Source: Desulfosporosinus shakirovi (GTDB lineage: Bacteria; Bacillota; Desulfitobacteriia; Desulfitobacteriales; Desulfitobacteriaceae). Taken from it: a stretch of DNA of 45,013 bases. Both the position numbers and the translations under genes were made by a program. A model generated the notes under the pieces. That model made no database searches. It saw nothing but the letters and a program-made list of their open reading frames with translations, and was not told the DNA's origin. Positions 23,776 through 32,253 of this stretch are shown in pieces; the first letter of the stretch is position 1, and each line of letters begins with the position of its first letter. Location of the stretch: assembly GCF_020595055.1 (NCBI RefSeq), contig NZ_JAJDOO010000036.1, positions 1 to 45,013 on the forward strand, read 5' to 3'.

Positions 23776-25006
23776 GTTTTAAGCCTTTAGAAACCAGTAC
23801 ACGATCAATTTCCTCGACATAATCCTCAATTGATCTCCAAGCTCCGTTTAAAAAAACTTCTTCCTTTTTCCCTTCGGCATCACCGGCAATCGGTAAGCGG
23901 GTTGTAAGGATTTCACCGTGATAATAGGAAGCTCCAGTTAAAAAGAGATAATCCCGAGTCACATTAAAGTTATAGATGGTCATATCGTCCATTGTCCCAT
24001 TTACGGTAGATCCATTTGTATCTATGGGGCTTCGGTAAGTAAAGATAAGACGTTTATCTTTACCTTGTAAATCCACTGAAACATACGTATGACGATCTTT
24101 ATCGGTAAATTCCTCTGTATAGATTCGATTATCGTAAATAATGAAATAAGTGATTTTAGAATTTTCCGGCGAATAGACTTGTTTCTTATTTTTCCCCGAA
24201 GAATTTGTACACCAAATAATATTACTCTGCAGGTAATACAATTGGTCTTTATGCGGCTGAATAAGGTTCGGCTCTGATTGTGGAATGCTCAGAAAAAGAT
24301 CTTTTTTCGTTCCATCGAGAGACAGTTTCCATGCCTGAAAAGTTGAATTAACGTTTTGAGAGCTTCTTTCTGTATTTCTTTCTACCGCTAGGATATAATC
24401 CCCTCGCGCTATAAGAGTGTCCATTTCTTTAGATTCAGTCATTTTTTGGGGAGCAGACTGAATATTTGACAAATCCAGACGGTAGAGGAAAGTATCGCTT
24501 TTGTTCCAATAGTAAACCCAATGGTCATAAAGCGAATATAAATAGACTCCCTGCTGTATTATTTCTTGTTTCGGCTCCTTGGTTTTAGTATTAACACGGC
24601 ACAATTGATTCTTATCGCTAAGATAATAGACAAAATCTCCTGCTATTTGAGGGTTTCGGATATAGTCATAAATGAGCCGTTTTGCAGCATTGTCGTCGAC
24701 ACTCTGCAGGTAAAGCCCAGTATGTGTAAGATAGTTCGATCTGTCGCCGTCACGTGATAGAAAATAGCGCGTATCTCCTTTTTCTACCACATAACTGTTT
24801 CTTATTAAATTACCTGGAATATTGCCTTGTAGGTTTTCGTCATTTTCCTGTGGAGCGGCTGTATTTGATCCCGAATTATTACTGTTTGAAGCAGTTTGAC
24901 CTTGGCCAGAATTTTGGCAGCCAATAGCTCCAAAGATTAAAGTGAAAATCAGCATTATGTAAATACTAAAAATCTGCCTATTTCTCTTATTATTATTTAT
25001 ATCCAT
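23771..25006 (-). CDS. DUF5050-like lipoprotein (beta-propeller-type)
   Basis: The 411-residue protein starts MDINNNKRNRQIF and has a lipoprotein signal ending FGAIGCQNSG. A serine/asparagine linker is followed by repeated YY-x-D/N and VYLYSL/IYDNRIYTEE-like blades (DKNQLCRVNTKT, HWVYYWNKSDTFLYRLDL, DNRIYTEEF). This is the pattern of DUF5050 surface proteins, predicted beta-propellers. AGGGAGG precedes the ATG. An ECF-like promoter lies 40 nt upstream. A decayed relative lies at 31880-32160, again next to the same promoter motif. Confidence 0.7.
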   Translation of the reverse strand: MDINNNKRNRQIFSIYIMLIFTLIFGAIGCQNSGQGQTASNSNNSGSNTAAPQENDENLQGNIPGNLIRNSYVVEKGDTRYFLSRDGDRSNYLTHTGLYLQSVDDNAAKRLIYDYIRNPQIAGDFVYYLSDKNQLCRVNTKTKEPKQEIIQQGVYLYSLYDHWVYYWNKSDTFLYRLDLSNIQSAPQKMTESKEMDTLIARGDYILAVERNTERSSQNVNSTFQAWKLSLDGTKKDLFLSIPQSEPNLIQPHKDQLYYLQSNIIWCTNSSGKNKKQVYSPENSKITYFIIYDNRIYTEEFTDKDRHTYVSVDLQGKDKRLIFTYRSPIDTNGSTVNGTMDDMTIYNFNVTRDYLFLTGASYYHGEILTTRLPIAGDAEGKKEEVFLNGAWRSIEDYVEEIDRVLVSKGLKQ

Positions 25007-25045
25007 GTTTCCTCCCTTATGGTTAATCTTTGTTTCCATCTATAA

Positions 25046-25071
25046 AGACAGCCATTTTCGGATTTTGCAAC
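25046..25071 (-). promoter_or_regulatory. GTTGCAAAA-N12-TGTCT promoter motif, copy 3
   Basis: Minus-strand GTTGCAAAA, spacer TCCGAAAATGGC, TGTCTTTATAGAT. The spacer is unrelated to the other copies while both boxes and the 12-nt distance are kept. It drives the lipoprotein gene at 25006. Confidence 0.7.
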
Positions 25072-25159
25072 AGTTAATAATTATATTATAGCATAGCTTC
25101 CAGATACAGGAGACTTTTAGAGATTATATATAGCAAGGCTTAGGGTGAAAACGATAGGA

Positions 25160-25184
25160 AAAGGACCCTTGTTAAGGGTCCCTT
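25160..25184 (-). terminator. Terminator after the M14 peptidase gene
   Basis: An AAAGGACCCTT/AAGGGTCC(C)TTT stem with a three-base loop lies between two minus-strand genes. On the minus strand a short TTTT run follows. Confidence 0.65.
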
Positions 25185-25229
25185 TAGGGATACATCCAAG
25201 AAAACATCTAGGATACACTTAAGAGTGAA

Positions 25230-27551
25230 TTAATATGGTGCTTCGTTAACGAGGTCCAAAATGGCATTTACGAAAGCAGTTTTGTAGCCCAATACCTGCA
25301 TATCCGCATGATGTGCTACGTTTGTTGGAAATTCAAATAAACAAGCTTCCATTCCTAAAGAGTAAGCATAAAGAGATACATAGCCATTGGCACCATTTAA
25401 TAGGAGCTGAGAATTTTGAGAAAAGTATTGTTTAAAGAGCCTAGACAAATAAGCCTGACTTCCATCTACAGTATAAATCTGTTGCAACCATCCATGACTG
25501 TCAATGAAAACATTCCTGCCGGTAATAGATTTATGAGCAATAATAAAGTCTCTTAGTGCTTCTGACTCTTTTGCCCAGTTTGCTTGATGCCCCGTGTAGT
25601 TTCGTGAGCTGGTGTTGACAACAAAATTGATATCAAAGCTTCGGTTCAGGTCAACTCCGCCTTGTACGAGTACATTCCGTGTATCCCCGTAACGCCATGT
25701 CGTACAGCGTCCAGGTCCGTCATTTGTAGTTCCGTCAATTAGCCCGTCAGGATTAGCAACTGGAATAACAAACACTGTCCAATCATGGCTATTTACAGAA
25801 GCAATATTCTCGGAAAGCATCTCGATTACACCACCCGCAACATCAACCAATTCGGCTCCATCCTGATTAAAATTGTCTTCGAATCCATGGATAGCAAAGT
25901 TTAAGAACAGACGTTTATTTCCGTTTCCAATCTGATAGTATTCCAAATTCCTTCCGGCCCCACTTTGCCCGTAGACCCCTTTAGTAACATTCGCACAGGT
26001 GAAATCAGGAATAACTACTTGATAAGAGGATAAACCAGATGAAAGGACATAGCCGCGTTTGGTTGTGTTTGACCCCGTATATTGAATATAGGAATAGCCC
26101 AATACATTAGCCGTTAACCGAATGACAGGCTCATACTGATTTAGGCTACCGACTTGGGAATAGGCACTGCTCGGCCCAGCATAGACAGGGATGTCAGCGT
26201 TTGCCATATATGTGTCGCTTGACAGATTGGGGAGCGGCCCAACATTTCCCATGTTTTTGAAGGTATACCCTGCAGCAGTCGTGTACCCCCGCTTCCTGGC
26301 GGATGAGGTGTTATATTCAATATAACATCTACTATCATTTTTCTCCAGGATAACAACATATTCTCCCGCGCCTATTGCCCCGTATTGGGGAGTTGTTGAA
26401 ACCAAATCGGGGGTATAATATATGACAATTGTATCGTCATTAACAATAGCCAGTCCGCCCAAATTGTAATGATTCAAAGCGCTGTTTGGAATAAACCCGC
26501 GTTTCGGGCCAGCGGCAGTTGTGTATTCGATCTGGTAGAAAGAATTTTCTGCACCCGCAAAAACCGCAACGCCTTCATTGGCTGCCAAGCTGCCAATTGA
26601 AGCGTAACTTGTGCTTGGACCCGCATATACCTGCGTCGCAGCATTTGTTAGATCAGCCCATCCCGTATAACTGTTAGTTTTGTCAAAGAGGTCGGCAACT
26701 GTACCTTGACCAGAATAAAATCTTAAATCTGAAGAAATCTGAATATACCCTCGTTTTGCTCCTCCAGAAGTTGCATATTGTATATATATCCATTCGTTTT
26801 CCTTATGAATCATACCAATATCCTCTTGGGGGCCAACAGATCCTATCAGGGCATAGTTGCTTTGGCTTGGGCCACCATAAACGTCTGCTTGGTTTACCAA
26901 AAACGCATAGAAATAATCATTAGTCACTTCAAGGCTTGGCACCTGGGCTGAAGTATTAATTTTATCTAGTCTAAACGTGAAAACATAAGCCCGCTTTCTT
27001 CCACTGTTGGTATTATACTCAACGTAGGACATTATATCGTTTTGTTGTAAAATAACAACATACTCTTCCTCGTAGAGCAAACCGGTCTGATAACCGAACA
27101 TATAGGGTTCTGAATAGGTCGGAGAATCCTGTAACATTTTAGCCAAAGCGGTAGTGCTTGTAGTAAAGGTTCCAGTCTGTATATAACCTCTTTTAGTACC
27201 GCTGCCTGTGCTATATTCAATCAATGCAAAATTCGATGTATTTGGGATAAGCACCGTTACTTTTTCATTAGCTGAAACAGAACCGGTTTGGGTATAGGTC
27301 GTAATATTTGGACCGCCATAAACATATTGCTTCGAGCTCATTGTGCCTACAACACCGGATGCAAAAGAACTGGGGAAAGGATCCTGAGTGCCTCCTTCAA
27401 GGTAGGCTCTACTTTTCTTAGCTCCGGATGGATATTCAATATACTTCCATCCATATTCATTCCATAAGACAGTGTAGGAATCGAATAGATCTAAATAACC
27501 AACAACAGCATATGCTTTTTTTCCAGGACCACCGTATACATTTGTAGACAT
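25230..27551 (-). CDS. SH3-repeat M14-family zinc carboxypeptidase, predicted peptidoglycan hydrolase
   Basis: The protein has 773 residues. Residues 1-510 carry about seven bacterial SH3-like repeats of roughly 70 residues, each VYxGPS...YxxIGSVGxxExV...YIEYxTxSGxKRGYI. The C-terminal 260 residues are an M14 peptidase: zinc ligands in NFAIHGFEDNF (His, Glu) and IDSHGW (His), Arg in VDLNRSFDINF, catalytic Glu in CLFEFP. Relatives cleave gamma-D-Glu-diaminopimelate bonds in peptide stems. There is no signal peptide or membrane helix. I chose MSTNVYGGPG, 9 nt after AAGG. A TcdR-type promoter precedes the gene, and the sigma/holin module at 34 kb could express and export it. Confidence 0.85.
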   Translation of the reverse strand: MSTNVYGGPGKKAYAVVGYLDLFDSYTVLWNEYGWKYIEYPSGAKKSRAYLEGGTQDPFPSSFASGVVGTMSSKQYVYGGPNITTYTQTGSVSANEKVTVLIPNTSNFALIEYSTGSGTKRGYIQTGTFTTSTTALAKMLQDSPTYSEPYMFGYQTGLLYEEEYVVILQQNDIMSYVEYNTNSGRKRAYVFTFRLDKINTSAQVPSLEVTNDYFYAFLVNQADVYGGPSQSNYALIGSVGPQEDIGMIHKENEWIYIQYATSGGAKRGYIQISSDLRFYSGQGTVADLFDKTNSYTGWADLTNAATQVYAGPSTSYASIGSLAANEGVAVFAGAENSFYQIEYTTAAGPKRGFIPNSALNHYNLGGLAIVNDDTIVIYYTPDLVSTTPQYGAIGAGEYVVILEKNDSRCYIEYNTSSARKRGYTTAAGYTFKNMGNVGPLPNLSSDTYMANADIPVYAGPSSAYSQVGSLNQYEPVIRLTANVLGYSYIQYTGSNTTKRGYVLSSGLSSYQVVIPDFTCANVTKGVYGQSGAGRNLEYYQIGNGNKRLFLNFAIHGFEDNFNQDGAELVDVAGGVIEMLSENIASVNSHDWTVFVIPVANPDGLIDGTTNDGPGRCTTWRYGDTRNVLVQGGVDLNRSFDINFVVNTSSRNYTGHQANWAKESEALRDFIIAHKSITGRNVFIDSHGWLQQIYTVDGSQAYLSRLFKQYFSQNSQLLLNGANGYVSLYAYSLGMEACLFEFPTNVAHHADMQVLGYKTAFVNAILDLVNEAPY

Positions 27552-27603
27552 TTTCATTTTCCTTCTTTCCACTAATTGTTTTGAATTAGCTAATTCAATT
27601 GTT

Positions 27604-27631
27604 AAAGAGAGAGACTGCTGGTATTTGTAAA
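27604..27631 (-). promoter_or_regulatory. TcdR-type promoter of the SH3-M14 gene
   Basis: Minus-strand TTTACA, 16 nt, CTCTTT, then AACAATTG. Boxes and spacing equal those of both TcdR-like sigma genes, whereas the spacer sequence and the downstream gene are unrelated. The leader to the start codon is about 50 nt. Confidence 0.7.
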
Positions 27632-27650
27632 CCGCGTCTTTAAAATTTTA

Positions 27651-27788
27651 CGAGACTCATCGGCAAATGTGGTCAAAGTGGAGCGGGTCCTCAGAATATC
27701 AGAAGAAAAATTTGCCGAGAATAAGATGAAGGTTTACGAGTGCCAGAGTGAGGTTAATGGGCAGTTGAAGCGGTATAAGGAATTTTAG
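27651..27788 (+). pseudogene. C-terminal coding fragment, unrecognised
   Basis: The plus strand reads 45 charged, helix-forming residues (VVKVERVLRISEEKFAENK, then YECQSEVNGQLKRYKEF) and a stop. There is no start codon or ribosome binding site. It resembles a coiled-coil tail of a larger protein, cut off by rearrangement. The family is not recognised. Confidence 0.35.
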
Positions 27789-27799
27789 TCGGATATCTT

Positions 27800-28361
27800 T
27801 TAAAGTATAAAAAAGGCCGTACTAGCGTCATAACACACTAGTACGGCCTTTTTAAGCATTCCATAACTGTTGTGGGGTGCGATAAAAACTGTGGTTGAAG
27901 TTGATGCAACGTTGGGCAGTACACCTATACTTCTGTCCGCTAGTTGGCTGGTTAGGGCATATCCCCTTTGTGTGCCCGATGAAGTGCTGTATTCAACATA
28001 GGTGTAGCTGCGACTGGTCTCGTTGAAGTGGGTGAATCCTTCACCAGAGTAGACTGTACCCGGAGAGGGGTATACGATTGCCGTTCCGGGACCGGTAAAG
28101 ACCGTGAGCATTTGGTTGGAAACATCGGCATAGCCCGTAAATGATCTTGTGGGGACACTACCAGCTACAGTTGGCGAATTGTTAATCTGGTTTATACGAG
28201 ACATAGCCTCTTTTCTTGGTTAATTTACCAACAAAGTATTCGATAAAAAAACCAGTTTTTTCCATGTCATAAACTTGAACGGCTTCATTAAGACCTACAC
28301 TACCGACAGAGGCATATTTGCTGGAATCAGGTCCATGATAAACGGTTGAGGTGCTTGACAT
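27800..28361 (-). pseudogene. SH3-repeat protein, frameshifted and truncated
   Basis: The first frame (28361 onward) starts MSSTSTVYHGPDSSKYASVG and encodes one SH3-like repeat ending KLTKKRGYV. A +1 shift near 28200 leads into the second frame, two more repeats (TVFTGPGTAIVYP, YTYVEYSTSSGTQRGYALTS; then TTVFIAPHNSYG). The frame then runs into a terminator stem and stops. No catalytic domain is left. It is a third member of the SH3-repeat family with the CHAP and M14 genes. AAGGAAG precedes the ATG. No TcdR-type promoter is seen upstream. Confidence 0.7.
27810..27853. terminator. Bidirectional terminator inside the SH3 pseudogene end
   Basis: Perfect 16-bp arms AAAAAGGCCGTACTAG and CTAGTACGGCCTTTTT around a 12-nt loop. 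The SH3 pseudogene frame reads into the stem, which shows that its natural 3' end is missing. Confidence 0.85.
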
Positions 28362-28514
28362 TTCTATCTGCTTCCTTGATTCAGAAATTCAAGCGATAGC
28401 TTATCGATACGATAAAGGATTCACAGACATCCAGACGAGAATTGGTGGCAAAAAATACAATGACATTATTAAAATAGCTAATTATAACTTGATAAAAAAT
28501 TTTCAGAAATAAGT

Positions 28515-28540
28515 GTTGCAAAAGCTTTTCTAGATTGTCT
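28515..28540 (+). promoter_or_regulatory. GTTGCAAAA-N12-TGTCT promoter motif, copy 4 (orphan)
   Basis: Plus-strand GTTGCAAAA, 12 nt, TGTCTTTATAGAT, the only copy on this strand. The sequence behind it (28541-28735) has no gene. The original target may have been deleted, or the element may serve the small genes from 28740 on. Confidence 0.6.
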
Positions 28541-28739
28541 TTATAGATAAGAAAACCTATTATGGAAAACATTACATATCGGAACTAACTAGACTTGCTT
28601 CAGTTTGATTTTTTGAATCATGTACACTCCGTTCAAACAGATGCTCCCAGAACTGTGGTGGAAAATAGAAGTTTCTTTGTTCTTATCAAAGGCCAATATG
28701 CTTTTGATTAAGATAAATATAATCTAAGGGGGTGTTAAC

Positions 28740-28835
28740 ATGAAAACAAAAAATCCAGATTCCGGCATAAGGATAGGAGTCGATGTGGGGATGCAATCAC
28801 ACTTACTCAGCCGTGCTTCTCCGATCATCAATTGA
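28740..28835 (+). pseudogene. Possible 31-codon gene or 5' remnant
   Basis: A good ribosome binding site (AAGGGGG, 7 nt) precedes ATG and 31 codons starting MKTKNPDSGIRIGVDVG. The frame then stops. The short length suggests a truncated gene; I do not recognise it. It could also be a genuine small peptide. Confidence 0.3.
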
Positions 28836-28949
28836 CCAATTCGGTTGCTTCCCATATCAAGGGCATGGAGAACTTTAGAAGCTTTGATATACTCGCTAAC
28901 TACAATTTGAGTTCACTTGGAAATTATTTTAAAGGAGAGGATTAGAATA

Positions 28950-29327
28950 ATGAAAAATGGAGTTAAAAATAAAATTGCTGCAGGTGTATTTTGTTCAGCT
29001 CTATTATTGGGAACGACACCCCTTGCTATGGCAGAAACTCTCGCCAGTAACGGAACCGATAAAACGGCAGCCCCTGTCAGTTCAGTAATTGAAAATAGCA
29101 CAAGCAATCCAACAGGTATCCTCAGTATTCATTATCATGTCACAGCATCAGTTTTGAATGTCAGGAGTGGTCCAGGGACGAGTTATTCAATAGTTGGCCA
29201 AGTATATAAGGGCGACGTAGTATGGTATAATTCTGAATTGCCATGGGATGTTCCCGCTCCATGGACACCTATTTACAAGGGAACTTTACAGGGATATGTA
29301 GATGAGAATTATATACAGGAATATTAA
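28950..29327 (+). CDS. Exported protein with one bacterial SH3 domain
   Basis: The 125-residue protein has a signal peptide (VKNKIAAGVFCSALLLGTTPLAMAET), a serine/threonine linker, and a single SH3_3-type domain (VTASVLNVRSGPGTSYSIVGQVYKGDVVWY ... YKGTLQGYVDENYI) with the canonical LNVRSGPGT motif. Such domains bind cell-wall peptides. Unlike the SH3-repeat hydrolases nearby it uses the Sec pathway. AAAGGAGAGG precedes the ATG. Confidence 0.8.
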   Translation: MKNGVKNKIAAGVFCSALLLGTTPLAMAETLASNGTDKTAAPVSSVIENSTSNPTGILSIHYHVTASVLNVRSGPGTSYSIVGQVYKGDVVWYNSELPWDVPAPWTPIYKGTLQGYVDENYIQEY

Positions 29328-29524
29328 AGATTCTTAGCATATTAGGTAAGGAGGAAGTTCCTTCTCTAATATTCGTTAGCTTACTTGTCTCTTCTTCACA
29401 CTAACCAGATTAAAAAGTTGAACAAAACCTGTCTTGCTTTCCAGAAAACTACCCAAAAGGAGAGGAGCCAAGTAGCTTTTTTACTTGCCATGAAATTGTA
29501 AAACAAAATATGGAGGTTAATCTT

Positions 29525-30520
29525 TTGAATAAAACCATGGTGACGAATAAATTTATTCTCCCACAATTTATCATAGTATTGGCAGTCCTTATTTTCATGA
29601 TCACCGGGTGTAGCAATTCCTCCAAAAATGTTGAGCTTAACTCAAATAATGCTACAGTAAATTCCGATAAATCGTCTTTGATAAGTCCTGATGATATCAG
29701 TTCCTTGTCCACAGATGAAAATAAAATGATGAATACTATAGTAAAGCTAACTCGAACGATCCGCCCAATTGGGTCCCAAGAAGAAAAAGCAGCCTGTGAG
29801 GATCTGAAGTCAGAGTTGGAGTCATACGGTTATACTACGGAAGTTCAAGAGTTTCCCTATGTATTGCAAAGCTTGAAACTCAATAATATCCCTTTTCGAG
29901 ACGGCAAGTTCTTCGACTTTAATATTGACAAACCCGATGGGACAAGTCAAAACTTGATAGCAATAAAAAAACCGGCTACCCCAGATAGTGCAGATATTAT
30001 AATTGTAAGTGCGCACTATGATACAACCATCCATAGTACAGGCGCCATAGATAACGCATCTGGCGTAGCTGTATTAATGGAAATAGCAAGACAAATCGTA
30101 AATTATTCTAGTCAAAAAGAAGTGCGTTTTTTGTTATTTTCCGGAGAAGAGAATTATTTGTATGGCTCCAGGTACTATGTGAACGAGTTAACAGACGATG
30201 AACGCCAACATATAATTGCTAATATTAACTTAGATTGCATCGGTGAAGAGGGTGCTAACGAAGCCATTCTAGGAACTGTCAATGGCGAAGAAAATGAAGT
30301 TTCCAAGTTATTCGCCAATTATGATATGCCAATCCAAAAAGGCCCGACAAGTGATTATATTTCTTTTTGGAAAGCAGACATTCCCGCCTTAACCATTGCT
30401 CAATATCCGGTTATAGACGAAACCGGAAAAGATTTACCAGACGAGATTTCCAGAATAGATAAAACAAAATTAAAAGTAGTAGCTGACATTGTTTCAAAGG
30501 TTCTCCTACAAATCAAATAA
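29525..30520 (+). CDS. M28-family peptidase lipoprotein with an altered zinc ligand
   Basis: The 331-residue protein has a lipoprotein signal ending IFMITGCSN and an M28 aminopeptidase domain. Expected zinc and catalytic motifs are present: SAHYDT (His, Asp), DNASGVAVLME (Asp), SGEENYLYGS (Glu pair) and NLDCIGEE (Asp). The last ligand, normally His in an S-D-H-x-x-F motif, is Tyr (TSDYISFWKADIPAL). This could alter metal binding or specificity. The start is TTG, 8 nt after GGAGG; an ATG at 29510 overlaps that ribosome binding site, so I rejected it. It is likely surface-anchored and degrades peptides near the wall. Confidence 0.85.
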   Translation: MNKTMVTNKFILPQFIIVLAVLIFMITGCSNSSKNVELNSNNATVNSDKSSLISPDDISSLSTDENKMMNTIVKLTRTIRPIGSQEEKAACEDLKSELESYGYTTEVQEFPYVLQSLKLNNIPFRDGKFFDFNIDKPDGTSQNLIAIKKPATPDSADIIIVSAHYDTTIHSTGAIDNASGVAVLMEIARQIVNYSSQKEVRFLLFSGEENYLYGSRYYVNELTDDERQHIIANINLDCIGEEGANEAILGTVNGEENEVSKLFANYDMPIQKGPTSDYISFWKADIPALTIAQYPVIDETGKDLPDEISRIDKTKLKVVADIVSKVLLQIK

Positions 30521-30613
30521 CCCTGAGAGTATAGGCTTTTGTTCCAGGGTCAACATATAAAACAAGGAAGGTACTAGTTTCTTATTGTTTGAAAATTAAG
30601 GAGTTGTTGAAAA

Positions 30614-31177
30614 ATGAAATCCAAAAAAGCTTTATTAACAATGATTTCTGTTGTATTCATTCTTTTATCACAAGTACTCCCTGTTTATGCTGCTCAAGAT
30701 GGTCCTCTGAGAATGACTTATAATAATGGTCTTAATTTATATCAAAATGCTAATTCCAGCTCAACTGTACTTATGTCTATGGGTTTAGGAGAAGCTCTTG
30801 CATATCTCGATTACTCTGGTAATTGGCAAAAGCTCAGAGGATGGAAATATACAACATCTTCGATTGTAAATGGTTGGTCGAATGGCAATATCGCTTCAGC
30901 TGGTTCTGTAGGAGCAAAAGTTGCTTTAAACATTTACAGATCAGAAAGTGAAACTCCATCAGGCTATGAAGTACCAACCAATGCTTCAATAAATGTTGGT
31001 GAGTACGGGCAGTATCTTTATTCCAACCTTCTTTATCTAAGACTTTATAACTACTATTCAGGAGGTATATATGTGACAGCTTATGACTTTGATTCTGATG
31101 GAACTGTATTTGTTCACACTAACTTTAGGACAACTTCACCATCCAACTATTACCTTCAACTAAACCCACTATCATAA
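30614..31177 (+). CDS. Exported protein with SH3-like N-terminal part
   Basis: A 187-residue protein starting MKSKKALLTMISVVFILLSQVLPVYAAQ, a clear signal peptide. The first 80 mature residues are SH3-like (NNGLNLYQNANSSSTVLMSMGLGEALAYLDYSGNWQKLR); the rest is tyrosine/asparagine-rich beta sequence with no known motif. The ribosome binding site is AAGGAG. It is followed after about 26 nt by another exported protein gene and may be cotranscribed with it. Confidence 0.7.
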   Translation: MKSKKALLTMISVVFILLSQVLPVYAAQDGPLRMTYNNGLNLYQNANSSSTVLMSMGLGEALAYLDYSGNWQKLRGWKYTTSSIVNGWSNGNIASAGSVGAKVALNIYRSESETPSGYEVPTNASINVGEYGQYLYSNLLYLRLYNYYSGGIYVTAYDFDSDGTVFVHTNFRTTSPSNYYLQLNPLS

Positions 31178-31203
31178 ATTAAATGAAAGGCGGCAGGTTA
31201 ATT

Positions 31204-31785
31204 ATGAAATCTAAAATCGTAAAAATCTTTATTGTTCCCGTTTTAGGGATTTTTTTCTTAACTAGTGCAATCATCATTAATGCCAATATAAACGACCCAA
31301 TTGTTGCTAGTGCTTCAAATGATGATAACGTTATAGTTAAAGCAAATCAAATGACCAAAAGTGACATGAAACTTACTGTTACACAAATATCATTTGGTTC
31401 ACAGCCATTTCAAGATGACCCTGAATTTAAAACAGCAGAAGTATTGATCAGCTTTGGAAATATTAACGGTAAAGATAGAGCATTTGTTCCAAAAGGATAT
31501 ATTGCAGCTTTCGTCGGATCATCCGGTAAAGTTTATGACTTAAAAACAGATGAGTCAATTGAAAAATCTTATAAAATGACCCGTGAGGTAGCAAAACAAT
31601 ATGCTAAAGAAAAAAATGAACTTTATAGTCCTGGAGAATTTAAAATAGGAAAACTATTACAAGTGGATGCTGATGAAGAGACTTTTACCAAAGTAATTTA
31701 TCAGGATGAAAAGGGTAATAAGACAGAAATTCCTATCGATGGTATGAAACCAAAAATAAAAATTTCAAATCCTGATGCAAAGTAA
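31204..31785 (+). CDS. Exported protein of unknown function
   Basis: The protein has 193 residues when started at the ATG in MKSKIVKIFIVPVLGIFFLTSAIIINA. This gives an N-terminal signal or anchor. The mature region has beta strands (MKLTVTQISFGSQPF, EVLISFGNINGKDRAFVPKGYIAAFVGSSGKVYDL) and a lysine-rich helix. An immunoglobulin-like fold similar to DUF4352/DUF5068 accessory domains is possible. A terminator at 31836 closes the unit. Confidence 0.6.
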   Translation: MKSKIVKIFIVPVLGIFFLTSAIIINANINDPIVASASNDDNVIVKANQMTKSDMKLTVTQISFGSQPFQDDPEFKTAEVLISFGNINGKDRAFVPKGYIAAFVGSSGKVYDLKTDESIEKSYKMTREVAKQYAKEKNELYSPGEFKIGKLLQVDADEETFTKVIYQDEKGNKTEIPIDGMKPKIKISNPDAK

Positions 31786-31835
31786 AATAAAAAATTAAGG
31801 GTTCGGAAAATCTACTAAAATAGTCTACAAATTCC

Positions 31836-31873
31836 AAGAAACAAGCCTACCTATTTTGGTGGGCTTGTTTCTT
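31836..31873 (+). terminator. Terminator after the exported-protein genes
   Basis: AAGAAACAAGCC-TACC pairs with GGTGGGCTTGTTTCTT (one G-U pair) around a 6-nt loop. It lies about 50 nt after the stop at 31785. Confidence 0.75.
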
Positions 31874-32165
31874 TAGACTCCTTATAATAGACTGGAGTCA
31901 CATTTATGCCCATGATGTGCATGCCATCCATCGCGCCGTTGAAATTACCTTCCTGTCCCCCGCCTCCCAGGCTCCGATAATTAAAGATCCGCCGCTTTCC
32001 CCGCCCTCCAAATCAACCGAAATATACATACGAAAAAACGTGTTATTATACTCCTCCGTGTATACCCTGTTGTTATACACGATAAAGGAATCAATTTGAG
32101 AACCATCCAGAGTATAGACTTGTTCGCTGTTCTCTCTATTGAAATCCATGCACCAGAAAGGGCTA
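31874..32165 (-). pseudogene. Remnant of a DUF5050-like lipoprotein
   Basis: Minus-strand frames encode QVYTLDGSQIDSFIVYNNRVYTEE and MYISVDLEG, then after a frameshift NFNGAMDGMHIMGINVTPVYY. Both parts match the lipoprotein at 23771 (QVYSPENSKITYFIIYDNRIYTEE; VNGTMDDMTIYNFNVT). N- and C-termini are missing. The ECF-like motif at 32221 points into this remnant. Confidence 0.7.
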
Positions 32166-32220
32166 TTTGACGATAAAACTTATAATAATAAATTACCTAC
32201 TCGTATTTTTCAATAACAAA

Positions 32221-32246
32221 AGACAACAAAGAAGGTTTTTGGTAAC
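32221..32246 (-). promoter_or_regulatory. GTTGCAAAA-N12-TGTCT promoter motif, copy 5 (variant)
   Basis: Minus-strand GTTACCAAA, 12 nt, TGTCTTTTG. The -35-like box has two changes; spacing is kept. It lies directly after the anti-sigma gene and faces the lipoprotein remnant. Confidence 0.55.
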
Positions 32247-32253
32247 AAATTTT

